A program made the translations under genes and the position numbers. A stretch of 64,000 nucleotides of DNA from contig NC_016473.1 in assembly GCF_000226095.1 (NCBI RefSeq), positions 3,286,001 through 3,350,000 of the forward strand. The letters are read 5' to 3'. The stretch is from Thermothelomyces thermophilus ATCC 42464. Its lineage: Eukaryota > Ascomycota > Sordariomycetes > Sordariales > Chaetomiaceae. Position 1 is the stretch's first letter. Each line of letters begins with the position of its first letter. The notes under the pieces are model-generated. The model had not been told where the DNA came from. It did no database searches and saw nothing but the letters and a program-made list of their open reading frames with translations. This document shows positions 53,650-62,686 of this stretch, piece by piece.

Positions 53650-55185
53650 CTAGTAGTCCTCGCCCACTCGGGCACTCTTGTTGCCAGCCCACCCCTCACG
53701 CTCGAAGTAACGGAAAACCAGATAGTAGTCGTCAAACTCGTGGACAATGCGGTCCATGCGGCGGTATCCCTTGACGTCGTCCATGCGCTTGTCAACACCT
53801 ACTCCATTGGCGCCAGCTCCCTCCTCCGCGACCTTGTTCTTGGTCTCGAAGAACGTCACGGTGAAGCGACCAGGCTTGAAGATGTTGACAACCTGATGGA
53901 TCGTGTCCGAAGCCCGGCGCCCATTCTGACGGCTCGGAACATTCGTCTCGAACGATGCATACGAACAGTTGGGCTCAGGCGTCACATGGACAGTCCAGTA
54001 GTGCGCGGCCTTGTTGCCCTGCTCATCGGCGCTGGCGGTGGGTGCAGGAACTACACCGTTCGCGGAATAACCGCATGGCGTGAAGAGATAGGCGTCGATG
54101 CGCGCATCGGGATAGTCCGAAACCGGGTAGATCTGAGCAAGACCGCAAGTTTCGGACACAACGGTGCCGAGGGCATGCCCTTCGGTGGTCATGGCCTCGG
54201 CAGCGGTGACGTCAGAATCGTCTGCCTGCTGTCCCGAGATGTCGGATTCCCCACAGTTGGCAAAGACATCGACAGTCGAATCAATGTCCCCCAAGCTCTC
54301 ATGGGCGGCGCGACAAGCCTCCTGAGCCTGTGCAGGCACCCGCTCACTGGCGACCGCACTCGCCTGTTCCAGGTAGAACTGCTTCGCAAGCTCAGGGTCC
54401 AGATCCATCATCAGGATCTCGAGCGTCTCGTCCGTCTGGGCATCGCTGATGCCGTTGAACGGCGACACAATGCCGGTCGGGATCTTGGAGCTACGAGTGG
54501 GGCTGCCATTGTTGCTCGAACGGGGAGTCAACGGCGGCGTCAGCGTGGCACTCGGGGGCCCCGTCATGTACAGATACCAGTGATCGGCGTTCATGCGCCC
54601 AACCAAGTAGGCACTGCCGTTCTCAAAGGTGTCGTCAAGGAACCTGACCTCCTCCTTCCAGCTCGTGTGCGGTCCCTGCTGGCGGTCAGGGAACAAGAAG
54701 TTCTTGCGACTATAGAAGACACGGAGCGGAGTCGCAGCGGCATGAATGTCATCGATGGATGCGGCGTTGTGGAAGGGGAAACCGGCATCCACAGCCGCGA
54801 TGCGCAGGAGGCGTCGCAGGCCAAGCAGTAGGGTCGTGGTACCGCAAGTCTTGAGGATGAGCTTGTGGGGGAAGACAAACATGCTGGACTCGGAGAGGAG
54901 GTAGGCGTCAACATGGTCGGACTTGACGATGGAGAGGACTTTGCAGTTGACCATGTCAAGCATCCCCTCCCATGTGGACGGGGTGACGGCCTTCAGACCG
55001 TTTTCCTTGGCGCTAGGCGGCAAAGCATCGGGTCCTGGGGCGAACCAGACTTCGAGCAGCTTTTCGGGACCCTCGAAGGCGTTGCTCGAGTCTAGGTCAG
55101 CGGCGACATCGTGGTTGATGGTCAGCTGGAGGCTTCCCGGGGCGGGCGAGAAGGTGCTGTTGTCGGGGATCTCGTGGTTAACCAT
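53650..55185 (-). CDS. SPE2: S-adenosylmethionine decarboxylase proenzyme
   Basis: A single uninterrupted exon of 511 residues. The self-cleavage site is LLSESSMFVFP, with cleavage expected between E99 and S100 so that S100 becomes the pyruvoyl cofactor. The catalytic Cys is C114 in LKTCGTTTLLLGL. Other conserved parts are FEGPEKLLEVWF at the N-terminus, FYSRKNFLFPDRQ, YLVGRMNADHWYLYM, and THHCGYSANGV-like and HVTPEPNCSYASFETN blocks in the C-terminal half. The enzyme makes decarboxylated AdoMet for spermidine and spermine synthesis. A Ser/Thr/Pro-rich insert (about residues 215-240) and an acidic loop (about 310-340) make it longer than the yeast enzyme, as in other filamentous ascomycetes. 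The upstream leader contains a perfect hairpin. Confidence 0.96.
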   Translation of the reverse strand: MVNHEIPDNSTFSPAPGSLQLTINHDVAADLDSSNAFEGPEKLLEVWFAPGPDALPPSAKENGLKAVTPSTWEGMLDMVNCKVLSIVKSDHVDAYLLSESSMFVFPHKLILKTCGTTTLLLGLRRLLRIAAVDAGFPFHNAASIDDIHAAATPLRVFYSRKNFLFPDRQQGPHTSWKEEVRFLDDTFENGSAYLVGRMNADHWYLYMTGPPSATLTPPLTPRSSNNGSPTRSSKIPTGIVSPFNGISDAQTDETLEILMMDLDPELAKQFYLEQASAVASERVPAQAQEACRAAHESLGDIDSTVDVFANCGESDISGQQADDSDVTAAEAMTTEGHALGTVVSETCGLAQIYPVSDYPDARIDAYLFTPCGYSANGVVPAPTASADEQGNKAAHYWTVHVTPEPNCSYASFETNVPSRQNGRRASDTIHQVVNIFKPGRFTVTFFETKNKVAEEGAGANGVGVDKRMDDVKGYRRMDRIVHEFDDYYLVFRYFEREGWAGNKSARVGEDY

Positions 55186-55253
55186 CGTCGAGTCGAGGAC
55201 AAGCTTGAAACGTGCCGATCGTTATGGGAGCGTCCGCGGGACACTAGCTGCCG

Positions 55254-55283
55254 CTCAAACGAACCTTGCGGCGTTCGTTTGAG
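55254..55283 (-). promoter_or_regulatory. Perfect hairpin in the SPE2 5' leader
   Basis: In transcript sense: CTCAAACGAAC, an 8-nt loop, GTTCGTTTGAG. All 11 pairs are Watson-Crick. The 3' arm ends 68 nt before the SPE2 ATG. Whether it lies within the transcript depends on the unmapped start site. Confidence 0.75.
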
Positions 55284-56159
55284 AGAGTAGGCCCACAGGA
55301 TGTGGTGTCCTTAGGAATGCTGGCGCCGCCAGCTACAATGCGCAGGTGTAGTGGTCAAACGTCTCCAAGGGGACGTTAGGGGGGTCGGCCGCGGACGGTG
55401 AAGGGGTAAATCTTTGTGAACGGTATGTTGGGCTTGTGCTTCGACTGAGCCGTGGTTACGGTTGCGGCGACAGCTCTAGTCGCGTATCGGCGAGGAGTGC
55501 AGCCCGAGGTGGATTGCGCTGGGCGGTCGCTAAGCGAGGGTATTTGTATTGGGAGCAAGATCTGGCTTGTGGGTGGTGTTATCGAGGCCTGCAGACTCGA
55601 TGGTCAGCATCACGGCAGTTGTTTTGAGGGTTTCGTTTGGGAACCCACTTTGCTGGCTTGGATAGAAAGCGGAGGAGATCAATTGCGGTCATTGACCGAG
55701 AGAGCAAGCAAAATGACGCACAAAATCCAGCACGAGACAATGCACGGCGGGAGAGGTGTTGGTCAAAAGGCGCTCAGCATGGCAGTAGCGGGCCCTTGGT
55801 CGTCTGAGCGCGGCTTTTGACAGCCAGTTGGGCCGCGAGAGGCAGTGTGCGGCCGAAGTGATCGTTCGAAACGCACCTTGGCGGGAGCCGTCGCTCGAAT
55901 TGGTTAGCTGATGCGGTGGAAACAGTCGTACTCGGCTATCGGCAGAATGGGGGGTCTGACGAAGATTCAAGAAAACAGTTAGTTACAGGCTGAGAAAAAG
56001 CGCGATTGACAATTTTTATGATCGAGGTTGGAAAGGCTTGGTTCGCGGGGCAAGAAAAATCGTGGGCAAGGGTGTGGCGGGGCTTTTGGGTTCGTTCCAC
56101 AATTGGATCCCTTGGTTGAATCGGGCGTCAAGTGGATCTACAGAAGAGTACGGAGTGCG

Positions 56160-56183
56160 GAAGTGTTGTATGTGCAACACTTC
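56160..56183. repeat. Perfect 9-bp inverted repeat upstream of SPE2
   Basis: GAAGTGTTG, six-base loop, CAACACTTC. It lies about 975 nt upstream of the SPE2 ATG, probably in the promoter rather than the transcript. Confidence 0.75.
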
Positions 56184-56240
56184 GGGAAGACAGCATAGCA
56201 TGGTGGGGTATCCGGGACCGCGCCCCATCGTTCAAGAGGC

Positions 56241-57852
56241 GGTCTCGACAGAAGTCACGCGATGTGTGATGCGCTACATTACTTCTGATTTTTACCTCGG
56301 AAACCCTGTTTTTTCTTTTACTATTCACAAAGCTTCCTTTCTTGCGCAAATACTCTACACTTCTGTGCGACTTCTGCCTAAGGAAGCTGAGTTGCACAGC
56401 TCTCTCACCGCCCCAACAGCAAGGGCCGGGCTCCAGCAAGTCTCGTGCAGGTGGCCGCCCTACACTAACTGGTCAACGGGTTCCGGGCCCGAACGCCTGC
56501 AAGTGGAAAGCCCCAGCCTTGGCCAACGTCAGACAGGGATGTTCAATTGACGACTCAGGCGATGCGGGATTCAGACCGTTGGTGCCTTGCAGATGCGCCT
56601 GAAGAAATCCCTACATGTCTGTGTATGTATATACTGTAAATGCAGATTAATTACACAGCATTTGCCTCTCTGTGCTCCTGCCGACCCCGACGAAACAGCA
56701 ATCGGAATAGTTTCTAAGTAGCGTATGTGCAGCCATGGTCGGGAAACGCCATGGAAACATTAAAAGTTGAGAGAATGCGATTTTAGACGGCACATAGGAT
56801 GCCAGTGGGTTCAATTGCAAGGAGTTATTTCCTTGACTTATTAGAAGAGCTCCACGAACAACAGACAACATGACCTTACGGTGCCTTTGTCTTCCCCGTT
56901 CTGGTTTCGTCTTCATGACATCACAGCTTATCTTCCGTTTCGCCCAATTGAGCAAGCCCTGTCCCTCTGACAGGAATCCGAGCGATCCGAGCGAAGGGAA
57001 ACAATAAAGGAAAATGTCCATATAACATTCCGTAATTCCACCAGCTTATTCGCTACCGGCACCTCTGCCAAGCATAGAGGTGGTTCTCGCATCTCCAGGG
57101 TTTCTGGCGAGGCACGAAAATGCACCCGTCGTGGCTACCACCTCGTCAAGAATGGAGGAAACGTAAGTCTTAAGGACGCCAAAACCCTGCCTTTCAGCGT
57201 AATGTATGTACCTATGTTTAACTGTCTATGCTGTTCTCCGTCACCAGGAAGCAGAGACAGACCACGCTTCATTGTCCCAGAGTATGTCAATGGTATTCTT
57301 CTAGGCACTGTCTGGTATCCGTAGACACTCTGGTAGCTTCGGCGGAACAAGGACGAGTTTGCGTAGTCTCCCATTTCCAGGATACCATGGTGACGTCTTG
57401 GAACAGAGCCATCCTTCGGGATCCAGACCAAGGCAGTTAGGGCCGTAATAAGCAACCGGAGGGGGCGATTGACATGTGACGGTGTCTTGACAGAAAGCTG
57501 TACGGCGAGGAAAGGAGCGTTTTGCCCTAATCTCTGTTCTGTTTATCGGGGCGTCCTTAGGGGTCACAAGCTTTTGTGCACCCACAGTAGCCTCCTCTCT
57601 CGGACTTTTATGCTGAGGGAAGAATATTGTATAATCAATGGGGGCTGCAAGGCGATACCTGCAATTCTACGGCTACTGTTGTGCCGTGCTCCTGCTTCAA
57701 TACGGTTATAACTGGGCCGGATGGGTGGCGGTGTTCTTGGATAGGAAGTTTCTGGAGAAGGCACACCTCTCTCTATGCTATGTACCAACACGTGCAGGAG
57801 GCGTAACGCTTGTCGAGTGAAAAGATGACTCTTGTGTCTCTTCTGGCTGCTA
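56241..57852. other. Intergenic, no gene seen
   Basis: Between the SPE2 promoter and the CFD1 stop codon. Open frames on both strands overlap and lack coding bias. No RNA gene recognised. Confidence 0.5.
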
Positions 57853-58831
57853 CTATGCCACATTGGCGACCACATCAGCTGTGATGGTGCTAAAGATTGG
57901 TGCAAGAGAGCAACTCCTGTACTTATGAACAAGGAGAGCGGAGTCTCGTGTTTCGTCGCCCTCGGCGGGCGCATCCGTAGGAGACGAGATGTCCTGCCCA
58001 TTGATGGAGGTCCCTGCGGGATATCTTGGACTCTTTCCGGTCTCGATCAGAACCAGAAACTGGGGATCGATGGGGACCCGCCCCAGGAATCGGACGTTGA
58101 AGTCCTTCGCCATGACCTCCCCTCCGCCGCTCATGAAGATGTTGGTACACTGGCTGCAGTTTGGGCAGACGAACCCACTCATGTTTTCAATAACGCCGAG
58201 TACGCGGATTCCAGTCTTGGCACAGAAGTTCAGCTCCTTCCTAACATCGGCCGTCGCGACAGCCTGCGGTGTCGTCACAACCACGGCGCCGGCAAGCTGC
58301 CCTGGACGCGCCTTTTGCAGAAGCGTCTCGGCCAAGGAGATGTGCTCGTCGCTGGTCCCTGGCGGCGTGTCCACTAGGAGGTAGTCCAGCTCGTCCCAGA
58401 AAACGTCCGATAGAAACTGCCGTACCATTGCTGTCTTCTTTGGTCCCCGCCAAACAACCGCGTCGCCCCGCCGTGGCAGGAGGAAACCGAGGCTCATGAC
58501 CCGGAGCGAAGCAACACCGGCAGATCGGTCGGCCTCGTGGACGGTGATGGGCAGCCACCCGCCTGGGGCTTGTGTTACTTTTGCATCTTCAATCCCGAAC
58601 ATGCGCGGGATGGAGGGGCCGGTAAGGTCGACGTCGAGAACACCGACGGAGTGGCCCGCTAGGGACAGCGAGAGCGCCAGCTGTGTCGTTACGGAGGATT
58701 TGCCAACCCCTCCCTTGCCGGAGAGGACCTGCCGGTGAGGCCGGTTAGTCAAGTTCCTGGTCGACCGGCGGGCGAGGGTGGGGCAGAAATGTGCTCACCA
58801 GCACAATGTGCTTGACCTTGGAGAGCGACAT
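57853..58831 (-). CDS. CFD1: Cytosolic Fe-S scaffold ATPase Cfd1
   Basis: Exons 58831-58799 (11 codons) and 58728-57853 (intron donor GTGAGC, acceptor GGCAG, phase 0), 302 residues. [11 protein letters not shown] joins [13 protein letters not shown], completing the deviant Walker A. Further: [49 protein letters not shown] (Walker B) and [18 protein letters not shown], carrying the CPxC-type cysteines that hold the bridging 4Fe-4S cluster. The lack of an N-terminal four-Cys ferredoxin-like region separates it from Nbp35, its heterotetramer partner. It acts in cytosolic and nuclear Fe-S protein assembly. The tiny first exon explains why a naive start would miss the P-loop beginning. Confidence 0.95.
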
Positions 58832-59563
58832 GGAGACCGAGTGCAACAGTATCGCGTGAAGCTGGATGGACAGGGAATATTCGGACAGACCAAAAGGATT
58901 TAATGCAACCGCTCTGGTTCGTCCCTCAGGGCGGTTGTGGATATGCCATGTCAGCTGCAAACATCGTCGGCGGTGATGGCGTTCAGCTTTTTCTCCGTTC
59001 CTGCTTCGACAATTATTAGCCCCTCCATTGATCGGGCCTGAACCGGCGTGCTTTATCAGCAGGTGGAGCCACCCGAACGCCAGTTACTTGTAGGATATTA
59101 CCAAGCCACAAGAAGTTGTTCCAGCGCCACAGCGGTCCGTTGTTGGGGCCCAAGCACGCCCAATCACAATTGCCAAGCCGATGGGGTTCCCGGTCGCAAG
59201 AATGGAGTAGTCCGTACACTGTCCAGATAACTAGCGTGGCACTTGGCAACGCAGTATGGACCTTCATATTGACTTCAGATGCTTGTGGATAACAGCGTCA
59301 ACAAAATTACTCGATGGCAGTCTGCCCCGGGAAGAGTCCCCGACAGACGCATCCGAACACCCGCCCATCTGAGCCAACGCGATCTGCCCGACCATCCTAC
59401 AAGTCGATTAACAAACCTTTCCGACGCCGAAGTCTTGCCGCGGCTCCTACAAGCAACATCGATCGGCGTCTCGGCTTTCCCCGCGACCAGATCTATCGCC
59501 CTCCGAGTGATGTCGAGTCGAGTACGATAGCTTTTGCCCGCACCATGACAATCGCCGCGGCAC
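58832..59563. promoter_or_regulatory. Divergent promoter of CFD1 and the DPWG protein gene
   Basis: 732 nt between divergent starts. The right part (59290-59560) is GC-richer and open on the plus strand, possibly a leader. No recognised element. Confidence 0.45.
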
Positions 59564-61819
59564 ATGATGGACGATCCATGGGGCTCACCATGGGCAACAG
59601 CAGAGGGGGACAGGGAATTGAAACCCGGCTCACCCGCCAAATCCGACATTGTCCCCCCTCCGCGCGCCTTTCTACCCGCGTCCAGCTCCCCCCGCGTCCC
59701 TGCTATTGTGGAACAGTCGCCATGGGGAGGTGACGATGTAGGATTTGGGGAATGGACAACGGCGTCTGATGCAGCAACGCATTCGGTATGGGCGGCGCCA
59801 TGGGGAGGCTCCAGTCCGAACTTGCCGGCCACTCCACGAGACGACCTGCTCGGTAAGAGTAGCCCGATCACACTGCCCGGCAGCATTGCAACCCCCGGGC
59901 CAGCCAATGGCTCTCGACTTCGACAACCGTCACCGGATCCTTGGGGGTCCGGGTTCTCATCACATAGATCTTCCCATGACGCTGTTACGACCCCTCGCCT
60001 GGTCGTCGAATCAGCCTCTCCTGCCGATTCTCCCATTGATACGCTAAAGGAAAACCCTTTCGGGATCAGGGAAGAGGCAGTGTGGGACAAGTTCGAGACC
60101 AAAACAGAGGAGTTCACGGCCGCTCAGACGACGACGATTCCTGAGCCAACCGCTGCGACACGCGACCCGACCGAGGGCGAGGGTGTCGAAGACTATGAGA
60201 CAACGCCAGCCTCAGTCTCTGGCGACGATGCGCGCTTGAGCGTCGAATCGAATAGGCAAACTCGCGGGGACCGTTCCTCGACGCCGTCCAACGAAAATAC
60301 CGACCATGAGGGAGAGCGGCCGGATTCGCCAATCACATCGGTCGACGAGGAGCAAAGGAGTTCGAGGTTCAGCACAAGGAAGCTTTCTGGGAAAGTTCAA
60401 GAGCTAGTCGTCAAGTTTGACGGTCTCGCCAGGGCTGCCAGCGAAGAACATCCCCCCATCGCCCGGACCCGCAGCATTAGTCCATCGGTATCCAGCAAGA
60501 AGGACGGCCGCGAAGATGACCCTCGAGATGCCGTAGACGACGCCGACTTTGGGGAGTCTGAGGATGCAGACGCTGTTGCAGACGGGGATACAGATGAGCG
60601 TGCGATGGAACCGCCATCGCAACCGGAGCAGCCGGCGCCAAACCAGCATCGAAGAGAGCATTCAGGTGCGAATGACGCATCCACGGCATTGCTACCCCCG
60701 CTCCCTGACTCTCCCTCTCCGATTGCCAAGTTTGGACCTTTGGACTTTCACGTTGACCTCGAATTGGTGACCAAGCTGTTTCCCCCCACCGCGGCGGAAC
60801 TGTCCCACGAGGCCAAGGTGGATCGCGAGGTCTTGGACCATGTCATCAACGACAGCTTCACCGAGATTTCACAGAGGAAGACATGGTACCGAATTTCCCG
60901 GCTGGGTTCGACTCGCCGGCACGATGCCGGTGACGACGAAAGCTACAGGCGGGTCGCCTGGCCATCTTCAACGGTTCATGATGAGACCATCAAGATTGTG
61001 CGCCGGTGGATGGAGGAGGATTCCATTGCCGGTCGCATCGCGCTCGGCGGCAGAGTGTCTAAAACCCAGAAGAACATGTTCGGTTGGGATTCCTCCGCTG
61101 AGCCTGTCGCTCTTGACGCTGTTTTCAAGAAGAAGAGCTCGCATACGAGAGCGGCATTATCCCAGCCCCCCCCGGCGTCCACGCTATCGTTGGAATTGGC
61201 CGATGCATCTGCAACACATTCCCCACAACGCCCGACACATCGTGCCTCGGGCAGTGTTGGGCCTGCCGTACCCTCATTCGGTTGGAACACCGGCTCCCTC
61301 GCGCCCAGTTCACAGACGAGTACCACGGGCATGATTCCTGAGCCGCCAAACGCGACCGCTTCCGCCCCCGCCCCAACCACTTCACAAACCGCCGACGAGG
61401 ACGATGACGACGAGTGGGGCGAGATGGTATCCTCTCCCGTCACCTCGCAGCCCACAACAGCTGGCCCGGTAGTCCAGGAACTCGGAGCTGTCGGCATCTT
61501 TTCGCAGACAGGCGGACCCGCCCCAACACCATCCGACGCGGCAGCCCCTTCGGTTACGGAGTTACCTCCTGCCAAGCCAGCTCCCCAGGGCCAAGCATCC
61601 ACCATCAACTCTAAATTTGTGGAGCACCCGGGCGGGAGCTTGGGGTCGGAAGGCTCCGCAGCCCAGTCTCTCGAATCAACAACGACACATGATCTCTCTC
61701 AACGTCCGCCGCCACCGGAGGCAGGACAACCTCCCAATGCCGATTTGCAAATCGCTCACGAGCGAATGGCTGAGCAGATCCTAGCCAGTCTCCCTGATCT
61801 CTCTTACATGCTCCGTTAA
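59564..61819 (+). CDS. Conserved fungal protein with WYRISR-type domain
   Basis: A single exon of 751 residues, starting at the first of two adjacent ATGs. The N-terminal third is disordered and carries repeated DPWG/PWGG motifs (MMDDPWGSPWA, SPWGGDDVGFGEW, AAPWGGSSPN, PDPWGSGF) and acidic/Ser stretches. The only folded part is about residues 390-520: FGPLDFHVDLELVTKLFPP, then KTWYRISRLGSTRRHDAGDD, then TIKIVRRWMEEDSIAGRIALG and a FGWDS end. I recall this W-Y-R-I-S-R / R-R-W-M-E-E-D-S-I block as conserved across filamentous ascomycetes, with no assigned biochemical role. The C-terminal quarter is again Ser/Thr/Pro-rich with an acidic DEDDDDEWGEM patch. No membrane segment. It is sometimes annotated as a glucoamylase, but nothing here supports a glycosidase. 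Confidence 0.8.
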   Translation: MMDDPWGSPWATAEGDRELKPGSPAKSDIVPPPRAFLPASSSPRVPAIVEQSPWGGDDVGFGEWTTASDAATHSVWAAPWGGSSPNLPATPRDDLLGKSSPITLPGSIATPGPANGSRLRQPSPDPWGSGFSSHRSSHDAVTTPRLVVESASPADSPIDTLKENPFGIREEAVWDKFETKTEEFTAAQTTTIPEPTAATRDPTEGEGVEDYETTPASVSGDDARLSVESNRQTRGDRSSTPSNENTDHEGERPDSPITSVDEEQRSSRFSTRKLSGKVQELVVKFDGLARAASEEHPPIARTRSISPSVSSKKDGREDDPRDAVDDADFGESEDADAVADGDTDERAMEPPSQPEQPAPNQHRREHSGANDASTALLPPLPDSPSPIAKFGPLDFHVDLELVTKLFPPTAAELSHEAKVDREVLDHVINDSFTEISQRKTWYRISRLGSTRRHDAGDDESYRRVAWPSSTVHDETIKIVRRWMEEDSIAGRIALGGRVSKTQKNMFGWDSSAEPVALDAVFKKKSSHTRAALSQPPPASTLSLELADASATHSPQRPTHRASGSVGPAVPSFGWNTGSLAPSSQTSTTGMIPEPPNATASAPAPTTSQTADEDDDDEWGEMVSSPVTSQPTTAGPVVQELGAVGIFSQTGGPAPTPSDAAAPSVTELPPAKPAPQGQASTINSKFVEHPGGSLGSEGSAAQSLESTTTHDLSQRPPPPEAGQPPNADLQIAHERMAEQILASLPDLSYMLR

Positions 61820-62686
61820 ATGGTCCCCAGTGGCCGGTCAATTTTGAGTATTGCTTGCTCGTTAGTCCTATTTTTTGTAATATCTATTCAGAATCTCTTC
61901 GAATTGGTCGGACTTGATGGTGTGAAAGCTGAAGCTGGCGGAAATGTTGTCCATGTAGCATTCTGGCTGTTCTGCGACCATACTTCTACGGCGCATGCGA
62001 CATTCTTACCGCGCCGAGCTGGGGCTCCATACTGTGTATGCACAAGGCTGATGATGTCGGGTGAAACCGTTTGCGCTAGCGGGACGCCTAACCCTAAATC
62101 GATGGCATGCCCCCTTTACGGCGGGGTTGATTTGGACAGATCGTTTCTACCTCGGACGCTTCTGGATGAGATGCCTCGGATACCCACGGTCAGGATACTG
62201 ATCGCTCTGGGCATCTTAAGGGCGGTTGAGAACTCGGAGTCGCGAAGAAGCGCGGGGCGATCCAGCAAATAGGACGCCAGGCTCGGTCGCCCCCCAACGC
62301 TCTCCACAATCTTTCCCAATGCCGCCTCCTGTTGCCGGGGACAGCGGGCTCCGCATCCCCGCATTTTCTGGGGGGTGGCGTCCGTCAGCAAGAGGAGCCA
62401 GAGCACGGCCCCGACCCCGCTGAGAAGCCGAAACTGATACCGGGAGCAGGGTCGATCATCGCCGCCTTTCCTAGCCTGGTTGGAGGCTCTGTTTCGGCCT
62501 TGGTATGGTGGACTGCCACGCGGAGACAGGGGCGGTGAGGCTCATCCAGGGTGTGATTCGAGCCAGAAGCAGCGGGTTAGCCCTGAGTAGGATAAAAAAA
62601 CGGGCGAACTTCCAACTGCCAACAAGCATTCCTCTCTTCTTCTCCTGTCGCAAGCTCCCGAGCAGACTGCATCCCGGTAGTCAGTC
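61820..62686. other. Intergenic, no gene seen
   Basis: 3' region of the previous gene and promoter of the P450 gene. The last ~60 nt are pyrimidine-rich before the ATG at 62687. No gene recognised. Confidence 0.5.

Larger units (their letters stand above)
55186..56240 (-). promoter_or_regulatory. SPE2 leader and promoter region
   Basis: Reading upstream on the minus strand, I see no ATG in the ~145 nt before the SPE2 start. The leader is C/A-rich. It includes a perfect 11-bp hairpin at 55254-55283 and, farther out, a 9-bp inverted repeat at 56160-56183. The transcription start is not evident. Confidence 0.5.

Noticed and set aside
53740-54831. 363-codon plus-strand frame across SPE2
   Set aside because: It is antisense to the conserved AdoMet decarboxylase and has no family motif. 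High GC3 on one strand commonly opens the opposite frame.
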